Of a stretch of 64,000 nucleotides of DNA, positions 9,233-18,505 are shown in pieces. The stretch covers positions 1 through 64,000 of the forward strand of contig JAQUNC010000007.1 of NCBI GenBank assembly GCA_028717805.1. Direction: 5' to 3'. The notes beneath the pieces are model-generated. The model searched no databases. It worked only from the letters and a program-made list of their open reading frames with translations, and was not told the origin of the DNA. Positions within the stretch are counted from its first letter, which is position 1, and the number at the start of each line of letters is the position of its first letter. The position numbers and the translations under genes are program-made. This DNA comes from Atribacterota bacterium. GTDB lineage: Bacteria; Atribacterota; Phoenicimicrobiia; Phoenicimicrobiales; Stramentimicrobiaceae.

Positions 9233-10189
9233 TTACCTTCCCAGACCTAATTTTAAGCGATAGCGCCGACTGACTATTTCAGCAATAATATTGAACAATA
9301 AGGTAATCAAAAACAAAACCAAGCCAATGGCAAATAATGCATGGTAATGGATACTGCCCACCACTGCCTCTCCCATCTCTGCAGCAATAGTAGCAGTCAT
9401 AGGTCTTACCGGTTGAAAGAAAGAAGTGGGGATAATTGCCGCTCCGCCAGTAACCATCAAGACGGTCATGGTTTCCCCAATTGCCCTACTCATACCCAGT
9501 ATAATTCCTGTAGAAATCCCCGAACCAGCTGCTGGGATAATTATCCTGGTTAGGGTTTGCCATCTATTACCTCCTAAAGCTAAAGAAGCTTCACGATAAC
9601 TCTGAGGTACAAAACTTAAAGCATCTTCAGAAATACTGCACACAGTAGGAGTAGCCATAATTCCTAATATCAAACTACCGGTAAAGGCAGTCTGTCCTAC
9701 CGGAAGGTGAAAGATTTTTTGTAAATAGGGTGCAACCAGAACCATACCAAAAAATCCATAAACAATAGAAGGTATGCTGGCTAAGATTTCAATGATAGGT
9801 TTCAAGATAGCCTTCTGCCAATGATTAGCTAATTCATTGATAAAAAGTGCACTGCCTACACCTAATGGTACACATATCATTACCGCCCCAATGGTGACCA
9901 GGAAAGAAGCCATAATTAAAGGAAGAATACCAAAATTAGGTGGATTATAAGTAGGATACCATTCCTTACCCAATATAAATTCCAGGATTCCTTTTTCCCT
10001 AAAAACTGGTAATCCAGAAGTGAATAAAGTGATAGTAATTCCTACCAGAAAGAATAGTGAAAAAAAAGCTAATATAGAAAATACCCATCTAATTATTTTC
10101 TCTTTCTCTTTATACATTGATATGATTATCTCTTTTTCCAAAATATTTATTAATTTTATAAGCCAACAACCGGATAGGGTATATATCAT
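9233..10189 (-). CDS. pstC: Phosphate ABC transporter permease PstC
   Basis: This is a six-segment inner-membrane permease subunit, partner of PstA. The EAA loop reads [27 protein letters not shown]. The reading frame opens at 10189 (318 residues), where an AGGGGA sits only a base or two from the ATG. The more family-like start is the ATG at 10117 (MYKEKEK), which gives about 294 residues and a first membrane segment near residue 12. Neither start has an ideal ribosome site, so the N-terminus is uncertain. Confidence 0.93.
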   Translation of the reverse strand: MIYTLSGCWLIKLINILEKEIIISMYKEKEKIIRWVFSILAFFSLFFLVGITITLFTSGLPVFREKGILEFILGKEWYPTYNPPNFGILPLIMASFLVTIGAVMICVPLGVGSALFINELANHWQKAILKPIIEILASIPSIVYGFFGMVLVAPYLQKIFHLPVGQTAFTGSLILGIMATPTVCSISEDALSFVPQSYREASLALGGNRWQTLTRIIIPAAGSGISTGIILGMSRAIGETMTVLMVTGGAAIIPTSFFQPVRPMTATIAAEMGEAVVGSIHYHALFAIGLVLFLITLLFNIIAEIVSRRYRLKLGLGR

Positions 10190-10235
10190 TTCCCCTGTCT
10201 GGTATATTTAGCTAATAATTTTATTATAATATCAG

Positions 10236-11069
10236 CTACTGAACACTAAGAAATCCATTTTCTTCCACTAATTTCTGTCCTTCTGCGCTTAATACAAAAT
10301 CAAGGAACTCTTTTGCTATCCCCTCAGGTTGACCATTGGTATACATAAACAATGGTCTGGCTAAGGGATATAAATTTGCATTAACTGTTTCCTTACTGGG
10401 TATAATATCATTAATCTTTATAGCTTTAACCTTATCGGTAACATATCCTAAACCCACATAGCCTATGGCACCAGAAGTATTAGCAATAGTAGTGGCTACA
10501 GCAGCATTGGATGATTGCATAAGGGCATCGGCTCTCAACTTATCTTTCTGTAAAGCTAATTCATTAAAAGCTTCAAAAGTGCCACTGGCGGAATCTCTGG
10601 AGACAACTACAATCACTTGGTTGGTTCCCCCAATTTCTGACCAGTTAGAAATTTTTCCGGTATAAATATCCTTAATCTGGTCCAGAGTTAATCCATCAAT
10701 CTGATTAACGGGATTTACGATAACTGCAATGGCATCTCTGGCAATAATGTTAGCGTAGATTTCTACTCCTTTTTCCTGAGCTATCTTAATCTCTTCCTCT
10801 TTTGCTGGCCGGGAAGAATTTCCAATATCACAGGTACTATCAATAAGAGAAACAATGCCTACACCTGATCCACCACCCTGTACTGATATATCAATATCCA
10901 GATTTTGATCCATAAAGACTTCGGCACATGGTTGGGCAATAGGAAGCACAGTGGTAGAACCTTTTATAACAATTACTTTTTCAGAAGCAAGAATACCAAA
11001 ACTTATTAGTAAGAAAGGAAGTGTGATAAATGCCAGAAAAATACAATTTGATTTTTTTGAGATTTTCAT
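10236..11069 (-). CDS. pstS: Phosphate-binding protein PstS
   Basis: This 277-residue substrate-binding protein captures phosphate outside the membrane for PstCAB. It carries a signal peptide (basic MKISKKS, hydrophobic core to about residue 28). There is no lipobox cysteine, so it is either cleaved and periplasmic or anchored by an uncleaved helix. Phosphate-site motifs GSTTVLP, GGGSGVGI and SRDSASGTFEAF are clear. It is the first gene of the pst operon and follows a Pho-box promoter. The SD is AAGGAGAG before ATG. Confidence 0.95.
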   Translation of the reverse strand: MKISKKSNCIFLAFITLPFLLISFGILASEKVIVIKGSTTVLPIAQPCAEVFMDQNLDIDISVQGGGSGVGIVSLIDSTCDIGNSSRPAKEEEIKIAQEKGVEIYANIIARDAIAVIVNPVNQIDGLTLDQIKDIYTGKISNWSEIGGTNQVIVVVSRDSASGTFEAFNELALQKDKLRADALMQSSNAAVATTIANTSGAIGYVGLGYVTDKVKAIKINDIIPSKETVNANLYPLARPLFMYTNGQPEGIAKEFLDFVLSAEGQKLVEENGFLSVQ

Positions 11070-11111
11070 TTTTTCTCTCCTTTTTTTAGATGTTTTACAT
11101 CTATTCTTTTA

Positions 11112-11170
11112 ATTATAAAATAAAGGAGGTTTGTTAATAATATATAAATAGATTGTTAATTTTTGGTTAA
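11112..11170 (-). promoter_or_regulatory. Pho-box promoter of the pst operon
   Basis: On the minus strand four hexamers recur exactly every 11 bases: TTAACC (11165-11170), TTAACA (11154-11159), TTTATA (11143-11148) and TTAACA (11132-11137). A perfect TATAAT (-10) follows at 11112-11117. PhoB/PhoP-family regulators bind tandem TT(A/T/C)ACA-like repeats with an 11-base period just upstream of the -10. The cognate phoB and phoR genes lie next to this site. Confidence 0.75.
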
Positions 11171-11252
11171 TTTTAATATTTTTTAAAAAATTCTTTTTTC
11201 TTTTTACCCTTCACCTTTAAAGTAAAGGAAAAATATCTAATTACTTAATTTT

Positions 11253-13004
11253 TTAAGATAAGATAGGATTAATAGGCAAGATAACCTTTACTTTAGTACC
11301 TAAGCCTGGCTGACTGTCAATTTCTATATCGCCCTGATGTAATAGTACAATATGTTTAACGATGGAAAGCCCTAACCCTGTTCCCCCTTCTTTTCGTGAT
11401 CTTGCTCTATTTGCTACATAAAAGCGTTCAAAAACACGGCTTAGCTCTTCTTTTTTTAATCCAATACCGGTGTCGGCAACTTCTATTTTTATCCTCTGCT
11501 CAGTAATTAATTCCAGAGAAATAGTTATACCACCCTTGTCGGTAAATTTAATTGCATTATCAATCAAATTAATAAACATTTGCTCAATTTTAAACTGATC
11601 AGCCTCAATCTTGGGTAAATCGAGCGGGATATTAATATTAAATCTCAGGTTTTTATCTTTTAGAGAAAGTGCAAAAATTTTATGCATATTAACTACTATC
11701 TCACCTAAATCCACCTTCTCAAGATGCACTTTGCCTTCTTTATCTTCTAACTCAGATAAAAAAAGAAGGTCATTAACCATATTAATAATTCTTTCTAAAT
11801 TTCTTTTGATAATGGAGAGATATTTTTCTCTATCCCTGGCACTAGCACCTTTTAAGGTCTCCAGATACCCTTTAATAGAGGTAAGAGGTGTCCTTAATTC
11901 ATGAGAAATATTGGTTACCAGTTCCTTTTTCAACTGCTCTAATTTTCTGGAGGTGGTTATATCATACAAAACCAGAACAGACTTACTCTTTTGGTCCAGA
12001 TAAGTTCCCTTGCCCAGATAAATGTTTCCATTTAATTCAAACTCAGTGCTAAAATTCCTTTTCTTTTCTATTAATTCACTTACCTTTTGATTCAATTTAT
12101 TTTCTCTCAATATCTCCCAAAAATACTTATCTTTACTATCATAAGAATAGGAGGAGAATATTTTATCAAAATGACTATTACTTAAAATAATCCTTCCTTC
12201 CTCATCTACCAGGGCGATGCCACTGGGAACGGAAGCGATGATACTACTTAATTCTTCTCTCTGTTGTGATAATCCTCGTATAATCTGGCTTAGCTTTACA
12301 GTCATCCTGTTAAATTGATTAATAAGTTCATTGATTTCTGGCTCTCTGGAAGGTAATAAAATTCTAGTTTCCAGATGGCCTTCTCCCACTTCCCGGAATC
12401 CCTGGATCAATTCCTTCATGGTTCTTTTGGTTTTATGATCAACTAGATAGGCAATCCCCATTGATAGCAAAATCATCAGAACACTAACAAGAACTATCAT
12501 ATTTCTTAGTCTGCTTAAAATAAAATTTAGTTCTTCTAAAAAGGTACTTAACCTGATAATTGCCTTAAGATTATTTTCAATAAAAACAGGAATCGCGACA
12601 TAGAGCATATCCTCTTTTGTGGTGCTACTGTATCTTATCCTGTGTGCTATTTCCCCCTGTAAAGCTACTTTTACTTCTGGTCTGTTGAAGTGACTTTCCA
12701 TCTCTGATAAATCCTTAAATGTTTCAGCTATTACTTTGCCATCAGTGAGGATAATTGATATCCTTGTCTCTGACTGGTTAAATATCTCTTTAATAAGATT
12801 TTCTAATTCTAGCCAGTTTTCCTGTTCGAAAAGAGGTTCTATAACTGTTTGTATAGTGGAGGAAAGATCGGTAAGTTCTTTAATTTTGCTGTTGATATAT
12901 TGAGATTTGATAAACGAGGAAAGGGAAATTAAACATAATATTGAAAATAAAACAATAATAATAAGATAAACAAGTATATTTTTTAGCAAGCGCAACTTAA
13001 TCAT
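11253..13004 (-). CDS. phoR: Phosphate sensor histidine kinase PhoR
   Basis: This 583-residue membrane kinase has two transmembrane helices (about 10-32 and 168-189) bracketing an extracytoplasmic sensor of about 130 residues. HAMP (190-245), PAS (250-350), HisKA with phospho-acceptor H368 (NISHELRTPL) and an ATPase domain follow, with N, G1 and G2 boxes (DNAIKFT, VADTGIGL, GGTGLGLSIV). The large periplasmic-type domain matches the Gram-positive PhoR/WalK layout rather than short E. coli PhoR. Its start overlaps the stop of phoB by four bases. The target is inferred from the flanking pst operon and Pho box. Confidence 0.88.
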   Translation of the reverse strand: MIKLRLLKNILVYLIIIVLFSILCLISLSSFIKSQYINSKIKELTDLSSTIQTVIEPLFEQENWLELENLIKEIFNQSETRISIILTDGKVIAETFKDLSEMESHFNRPEVKVALQGEIAHRIRYSSTTKEDMLYVAIPVFIENNLKAIIRLSTFLEELNFILSRLRNMIVLVSVLMILLSMGIAYLVDHKTKRTMKELIQGFREVGEGHLETRILLPSREPEINELINQFNRMTVKLSQIIRGLSQQREELSSIIASVPSGIALVDEEGRIILSNSHFDKIFSSYSYDSKDKYFWEILRENKLNQKVSELIEKKRNFSTEFELNGNIYLGKGTYLDQKSKSVLVLYDITTSRKLEQLKKELVTNISHELRTPLTSIKGYLETLKGASARDREKYLSIIKRNLERIINMVNDLLFLSELEDKEGKVHLEKVDLGEIVVNMHKIFALSLKDKNLRFNINIPLDLPKIEADQFKIEQMFINLIDNAIKFTDKGGITISLELITEQRIKIEVADTGIGLKKEELSRVFERFYVANRARSRKEGGTGLGLSIVKHIVLLHQGDIEIDSQPGLGTKVKVILPINPILS

Positions 13005-13678
13005 TGTTCTAATTTATAACCGATTCCCCTTATATTTTTAATCAAACATCTCTTAAAGCCTAATTTTTCTCGTAAATTTTTAATATGAACGTCAATAGTG
13101 CGCTCCAGAACAGCCTTTTCTTCACCCCAGAGATAATCCAGTATCTGTCCCCGGGTAAATACCCACCCCTGTTTATTAGCCAGTAAACTTAAAATCTTGA
13201 ATTCAGTGGCAGTGAGAGGCACTTCCTTTTTATTGATAAATACTCTGTGCTTTTCTGTTTCAATAATAAAATCATCATCCATTATAATTCTATTCTCTCT
13301 TGATTTATTGGTTTGTCGTCTTAGTACTGCTTTTACTCTAGCTACCATCTCACCTGGAGAAAATGGTTTGGTGATATAATCATCAGCTCCTAGTTCTAAA
13401 CCAAGAATTTTTTCAGTTTCCCCCATAAGAGCGGAAAGAATAATAATGGGTATATTGCTATATCTATCTTCTTTTTTTAGATATTTACATACCTCAAACC
13501 CGCTCTGATCCGAAAGCATAAGATCCAAGATAATTAAATCAGGTATTTTTTTATTCAACTGATGATAAAAAGTTGTTGCATCTAAAAATCCGTCTACCCA
13601 AAAATTAGATCTCTCTAGATGCAAAGCAATAAGATCAACAATATCCTGCTCATCATCAATAACATAAATAAGTGGCAT
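13001..13678 (-). CDS. phoB: Phosphate response regulator PhoB/PhoP (OmpR family)
   Basis: The protein has a receiver domain with acidic pair D8-D9, phospho-acceptor D52 (IILDLM) and switch lysine (ITKPFSPGEM). An OmpR-type winged helix follows, with a recognition helix in VDVHIKNLREKL. I take the ATG at 13678 (225 residues), because it puts the start directly before the conserved PLIYVIDDE strand. A longer frame from a TTG at 13705 is possible. It should bind the repeats before pstS. A palindromic repeat lies within 45 bases of the start. Confidence 0.9.
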   Translation of the reverse strand: MPLIYVIDDEQDIVDLIALHLERSNFWVDGFLDATTFYHQLNKKIPDLIILDLMLSDQSGFEVCKYLKKEDRYSNIPIIILSALMGETEKILGLELGADDYITKPFSPGEMVARVKAVLRRQTNKSRENRIIMDDDFIIETEKHRVFINKKEVPLTATEFKILSLLANKQGWVFTRGQILDYLWGEEKAVLERTIDVHIKNLREKLGFKRCLIKNIRGIGYKLEQ

Positions 13679-13720
13679 CAAATTAATATATACCTTCCTA
13701 TCCAAAAATCATTAATTATT

Positions 13721-14032
13721 CAAGGGGAATCCTTCCCCTTGAGAACCCCTGAAATACATCTTTTACTTAAGGTAGATAATTAATCTATATTTTAATTTAT
13801 TTTATCCTGAGGTTCATATTATCAGGTGGTAATTGTCCTCAGTATATTCAAGGGGAAGGATTCCCCTTGAGAACCCCTTTTTCTCGTATATAGTATATTC
13901 AGTATATGGTAAATCGTATAACGTTGTAATGCGTGGTGCGTAATATACTATTATTATATAATAGTAAAATTATTTACATTTATTGTTTTAGGATTCTGAG
14001 GAATCATAAGCTTTGGTGTTAACTGTCCTCAG
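13721..14032 (-). repeat. Two tandem copies of a composite intergenic repeat
   Basis: Copy 1 (13721-13842) and copy 2 (13849-14032) have the same parts in the same order. Each begins with a perfect palindrome with AAGGGGAA arms (13722-13740; 13849-13869) followed by GAGAACCCCT. An AT-rich spacer follows. Each ends with CTGAGG-N24/25-CCTCAG (13807-13842; 13996-14032), whose inner bases are also conserved (TGT before CCTCAG). A third copy lies at 30181-30335. No coding potential is visible. The repeat fills most of the 13706-14099 gap. Confidence 0.7.
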
Positions 14033-14099
14033 TTTATTCAAACAATTATTTTGAGAGAAAGTTCAATGTTTATTTACCTTATAAAGAAAATATTTTTGT

Positions 14100-15785
14100 T
14101 TACCAATTTATGATTACTTTTTTCTGATTATCCTTACTTTTAACCTTCTTTTCTACAAAAATTTTATCTCCAGTAAAAGGATTACGCTCTGTATAATACA
14201 TAAGAGCAGAATATGTTGAGGGTGCCGGAATAAAAATCTGTACCTGCTCAGGTTTTATCTTTAGTTCCTGCTCAATATATTCTTTTAGATGTACCATATC
14301 CTTTTCTCTACAACCAGGATGAGCTGCCATAAAATAATAGGTAAGATATTGTTTAAGCCCTTCCTGATCATTAATCTGGTTAAATAATTTTTTAAATCTG
14401 CTTAACAGATTATTATTATCCTTGCCCATTAAGGTTAGAATTTTGGAATCGATGTGTTCAGGAGCAATCTTTAGTTGTCCGGAAAGATGATTAGTAATAA
14501 GTTCTCGGAGATAATGTTCACCATATTTCTGATCTGCTAATACCAGATCATAACGAATCCCGGATGCAATGAATGCCTTTTTTATTCCTTTTATTCTCCT
14601 GATTACTCTTAATAATTTGATTTGTGCCTTATGGTCAACTGATGAATTGACACAAAAAGAAGGGAATAAACAGCGTTTCTTTCCACAATAATCACCCCTT
14701 CTCTTTTGGGTACATTCCATACCATACATATTGGCAGTGGGACCACCTACATCCAGGATATATCCTTTAAAATCTTTCCGACAGGTTAATTTTGTGATTT
14801 CGTTGATAATAGACTTCTGACTTCTGGATTGGATATACTTTCCTTGATGTACAGTAATGGCACAAAAATTGCATTCTCCAAAGCATCCCCGATGAGAAGT
14901 AACTGAAAACTTTATTGTATCCAAAGCCCTTACTTTCCCCCACTTCCTATAATAAGGATGAACTTCTCTTTCATAATCAAATTCGTATACTTTATCTAGT
15001 TCTGTTGTTGTTAACGGATAAGAAGGGGGATTATGAATTAGATAACGGTTATCATATTTCTGAGAGAGGGTTTGGCCGGAAAAGGGATTTTGATTCTCAT
15101 AAAAGAGATGGAACATTTCTATAAATTTTTTCCGGTCTTTTCTTACTTCGGAAAAAGAGGGTAAAATAATGCTGTTCTGGACTGGTGATTTTGAGATATA
15201 ACAGATACCTCTTAGGTCATCAACTTGCTCCTGTCGTTTAAGCCGTTCCGCCAGCTGTAATACGCTCTTTTCAGCCATACCATATATCAAAAAATTTGCT
15301 TTACTATCTAATAAAATAGAGTGTCTGATTTCATTATCCCAGAAATCATAATGAGCCAGTCTTCTTAAGCTGGCCTCAATACCACCTAAAACAATAGGCT
15401 TGGTATTTTTAAAATAACGCCTTATGAGATTGCTATAGACAATAGTAGCTCGATCAGGTCTACGATTATTTATTTCACCCGGTGTAAGGTCATCCTTTTT
15501 TCTCTTCTTACCAGTAGCAGTATAGTTAGCTATCATGGAATCTAGGGAACCTGCCGTTACTCCCCAAAAAAGTTGTGGCTCCCCCAGGCGACCAATATCT
15601 TTGGGATTATCAATATCAGGCTGAGCAATAATTCCTACCCGGTAACCGGTATTGAGTAATAGTTTACCAATAAGGGCTATTCCTATAAAGGGGGTATCAA
15701 TATAGGTATCTCCGGTAACTATTATTATATCCAGACTAGTCCAGCCTAATTGTTTCATTTCATCTTTAGTAGTTGGTAAAAACAC
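14100..15785 (-). CDS. YgiQ family radical SAM protein
   Basis: This is a member of the large YgiQ/UPF0313 radical-SAM family, whose reaction is unknown. An N-terminal B12-binding-like region precedes the radical-SAM cysteines CFGECNFC (CxxxCxxC) within SVTSHRG. A second cysteine-rich stretch follows (CTQKRRGDYCGKKRCLFPSFC), as is usual in this family. I place the start at the GTG at 15785 (562 residues), because it follows AAAGGTG at proper spacing and gives the family N-terminus (M)FLPTTKDEM. The frame is open to a TTG at 15833. The gene is alone, with repeats on its 3' side. Confidence 0.9.
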   Translation of the reverse strand: MFLPTTKDEMKQLGWTSLDIIIVTGDTYIDTPFIGIALIGKLLLNTGYRVGIIAQPDIDNPKDIGRLGEPQLFWGVTAGSLDSMIANYTATGKKRKKDDLTPGEINNRRPDRATIVYSNLIRRYFKNTKPIVLGGIEASLRRLAHYDFWDNEIRHSILLDSKANFLIYGMAEKSVLQLAERLKRQEQVDDLRGICYISKSPVQNSIILPSFSEVRKDRKKFIEMFHLFYENQNPFSGQTLSQKYDNRYLIHNPPSYPLTTTELDKVYEFDYEREVHPYYRKWGKVRALDTIKFSVTSHRGCFGECNFCAITVHQGKYIQSRSQKSIINEITKLTCRKDFKGYILDVGGPTANMYGMECTQKRRGDYCGKKRCLFPSFCVNSSVDHKAQIKLLRVIRRIKGIKKAFIASGIRYDLVLADQKYGEHYLRELITNHLSGQLKIAPEHIDSKILTLMGKDNNNLLSRFKKLFNQINDQEGLKQYLTYYFMAAHPGCREKDMVHLKEYIEQELKIKPEQVQIFIPAPSTYSALMYYTERNPFTGDKIFVEKKVKSKDNQKKVIINW

Positions 15786-16090
15786 TTTTTTCACCTTTCT
15801 CTTTTCAACTTCTTTACTGAAGAAGAGCAACAATAAAATTGTAACTCAGTTTGTTGTATAATGTATAGTATTAATTTAATTGGTAGAAGGTAGAAGGTGG
15901 CTAACAACATTTAGTGACTAGTTTTTGGTTCTAAGGGCAAACTGTTTTAAATTATATCTGATTATTTGTCTTTCCCAAACCTTTTCATTATTTAATTTTT
16001 CCTTCCCTCTTCCCTAAGAATATTATAAATTAGTTTTCAAAAAAATTTTGTGGTATCGGGAATTTTCAAATTACCATGCTAAAATATAAT

Positions 16091-16855
16091 CTAAGTTAAA
16101 CCATAATCTATTTCTCCCCACATCCCTATCTTATCATCTTTAATGATAACAACTCCCCGAAGACCGCAAATACATTGGACTAGATTTAGTGCTTTTCTAA
16201 TATCTTCTTTGGTTTGAATGATATTCCCGATAGCCGTAGCTGCCGCATCAGCCAGGGAAGCGGAATAAGAAATTACTGTAACTGCATCTGCTTTACCCAT
16301 ACTAAAGGAAGGTCCTACTGTTCCCGAAGAAGTACATATTCCTAAACCATTTTTACGGGAATCTATCTTAAGATACAATTTATTGCTGAGAGGAGAAGAA
16401 CCGGCATAAATAATTACCCTCCTCAAAGAAGAACTTTTAATATAAAGATCGCCACCATTCTCAATTATCACTTCATCTATTCTGGTAAGTAAGTCTTGTG
16501 CAACATTTTGGGCAATACAACCTGCCACAGAAGCCATGGGACCTACTTGACAGCTTGTAGATACTTCAATCATTTCCCTTATCATGGGATGTGCCTTATT
16601 ATCAAAGGGATAGGGGGTGAGAGTAGTTCTAAATAGCGGATTTTCCTTTATATAATCCTCCAGTAATGACCGGTAATACTTTAAGGAAGCAAGGGCTTCT
16701 TCTTCAAGTATCACAGGAGCTTGTATTAACAAATCACTTTCTTTTTCCTTTACCGGAAAGGAAACTAAATCAGAACTCTTAATTGCTTTGCGATAGGAAC
16801 GAATACTATGGCCAGGATCAAAATTATATTGATTAAGAAAATCTTGTTTTTTCAT
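16091..16855 (-). CDS. UPF0280/COG2122 ApbE-like protein
   Basis: This 254-residue protein is of the UPF0280 family, distantly related to the flavin transferase ApbE. The family core is seen in QVGPMASVAGCIAQ, ENGGDLYI, SSGTVGPS and DAAATAIGN. In methanogens a COG2122 member (MA1715) is reported to support sulfide assimilation alongside the DUF39 and NIL-ferredoxin proteins. Here the three genes are neighbours in one operon, with small gaps of 26 and 43 bases. A role in sulfur delivery for homocysteine synthesis is therefore likely but inferred. It is the last gene of the operon. Confidence 0.85.
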   Translation of the reverse strand: MKKQDFLNQYNFDPGHSIRSYRKAIKSSDLVSFPVKEKESDLLIQAPVILEEEALASLKYYRSLLEDYIKENPLFRTTLTPYPFDNKAHPMIREMIEVSTSCQVGPMASVAGCIAQNVAQDLLTRIDEVIIENGGDLYIKSSSLRRVIIYAGSSPLSNKLYLKIDSRKNGLGICTSSGTVGPSFSMGKADAVTVISYSASLADAAATAIGNIIQTKEDIRKALNLVQCICGLRGVVIIKDDKIGMWGEIDYGLT

Positions 16856-16881
16856 AACCCTTTTTCGTTATTACTGGGTAA

Positions 16882-17289
16882 TTAAAAAATAATTTCTATA
16901 GCCTGTACCGGACAGGCATCGGCACAATAACCACATACCACACAATCCTGATAGTTGAATTCTAAATAGTATGTTTGTTTATTAATTATTAAGGCACCTA
17001 CCGGACAGATGGATACGCAGGCACCACAATGATTACACTTCAGTTTATTCCAGGATATTTCCTGTTCTAAAAAATCAACTTTTATATTCTGCTCCTTCAA
17101 GTAAGTAAAGGCTTCGTCTATCTGTTTTTTATCACCTCTAATTTCAATTACAAGCTTGCCTCCTAAGGAGGGTTCAAATTTTGCCTGCAAGATATTAATC
17201 CACAGCTCATATTTCTTAATCAAATAATAGGTAATCGGTTTTTCCACCGTAGAGGGATTAAAACGTAAAATAGCTTTTTTCTTAATCAT
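16882..17289 (-). CDS. NIL-domain two-cluster ferredoxin
   Basis: This 135-residue protein has an N-terminal NIL domain (residues 1-78), the small ligand-binding fold also found at the C-terminus of methionine ABC transporters. A bacterial ferredoxin domain follows with two [4Fe-4S] sites: C85, C88, C91, C95 and C116, C119, C122, C126. The combination matches the partner protein of DUF39 in anaerobic homocysteine synthesis. It should supply electrons for reductive thiol formation. The SD GGAGGAG immediately precedes the ATG by two bases. Confidence 0.92.
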   Translation of the reverse strand: MIKKKAILRFNPSTVEKPITYYLIKKYELWINILQAKFEPSLGGKLVIEIRGDKKQIDEAFTYLKEQNIKVDFLEQEISWNKLKCNHCGACVSICPVGALIINKQTYYLEFNYQDCVVCGYCADACPVQAIEIIF

Positions 17290-17332
17290 TACTCCTCCAA
17301 AAATCTTTCCTGACTTAGATTAATTGCCTCAA

Positions 17333-18505
17333 CTAACGAATTTTAATGGTCTTTAATCTACCTAATTCCCCTTGGGAAGGAAAAAATTCAATAGGCTCCT
17401 GTAAAAAAAATTGTCCTTTTCCAATCCATTCTTTCAAGGAATGAGCAATAATTCTCGCTCTGGCATAACTGGATAAGGAAGAGGTCGGAACTTTTTTGCC
17501 CTTAATGTCTATCTGACCAGATCTAAGTTGGGCGTAATTGACCCAGCCCAGGGATGGTTTATCAGGATGTGGATAACTATAATCTAAGATTTCAGTATAT
17601 ATCTCCTCATCTTTAATACTAACTACTCTCATCATATCTTCATCAAGAATGGGTATGGGTATGCCAATACCAACATATAAAGAAACACCATATCCTGCAA
17701 AATAGGCAGCTTGAATAAAATCGGGTTTCATTTTTTTCAGGTTTCCTATTAACGCTAAAGTTGCTCCCTGCCTTGTCACAATCTCCTTCTCTGGAATAGT
17801 AACAGTTCTGGGACTGAATTGGGTACCCTCCCAAATAACATAACCCTCTGTACCCCCAATAAAGATACGGCTTCCAATCCCAATACTCCTTAAGCTAGGA
17901 TCATTCAACAAGGGACTTAATTGTCCACTGGTGCTGTAGCTGGCATTGCCTAAATCAGGAAGAAGGATACCCATATAGGTATATATTTTTTTTGTTGATT
18001 GATTTACCGCTACATTATAATTCTGATAGGTATTTCTGGGATTGACCATAAAAGCCTGATTTACTGTTTCTTTGGAGATAGTTGCTTCAACTTCACGAGC
18101 AGGATAACAATCGGTTCCATTGGAAAGTGCTTTTAATCTAATATCCTTCCCTTTTACAAATTCTTCGATGACATGGGCTCCACCATAATCATTTCTTTCT
18201 GATTCTGATAATTGAGTAGCACCTAAATAAATATCAACAGCAGCCAGACCGGCATAAGCCATTACATCATTGAGCCACACCTTTTGCATTTTAATAGGTG
18301 GATCACTATGTCCTACATTAAAAAATGCTCCAGAGGAACACATGGGACCGAAGGTACCGGTAGTTACTACATCAACCAATTTGGTAGCTTCTTCTATTCC
18401 CTGTTCATCTTTTAAGGCAATTACTTCTTCTGCAGTCATTACAACTGCTTCTTTGCGAGCAATTTTTTCATTAATCTCCTGATATGTTCTTTTTAATTTA
18501 CCCAT
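17333..18505 (-). CDS. DUF39 homocysteine biosynthesis protein
   Basis: This 390-residue protein is of the COG1900/DUF39 family, which makes homocysteine from aspartate semialdehyde and a sulfur donor in anaerobes. The conserved cysteines are C56 in GPMCSSGAFFNVGHSDPP and C133 in TDCYPAREVEA, at the spacing expected for the family. It is the first gene of the operon and is followed by the NIL-ferredoxin and UPF0280 genes. No CBS domains are fused. Regulation probably acts through the structured leader just upstream. Confidence 0.92.
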   Translation of the reverse strand: MGKLKRTYQEINEKIARKEAVVMTAEEVIALKDEQGIEEATKLVDVVTTGTFGPMCSSGAFFNVGHSDPPIKMQKVWLNDVMAYAGLAAVDIYLGATQLSESERNDYGGAHVIEEFVKGKDIRLKALSNGTDCYPAREVEATISKETVNQAFMVNPRNTYQNYNVAVNQSTKKIYTYMGILLPDLGNASYSTSGQLSPLLNDPSLRSIGIGSRIFIGGTEGYVIWEGTQFSPRTVTIPEKEIVTRQGATLALIGNLKKMKPDFIQAAYFAGYGVSLYVGIGIPIPILDEDMMRVVSIKDEEIYTEILDYSYPHPDKPSLGWVNYAQLRSGQIDIKGKKVPTSSLSSYARARIIAHSLKEWIGKGQFFLQEPIEFFPSQGELGRLKTIKIR

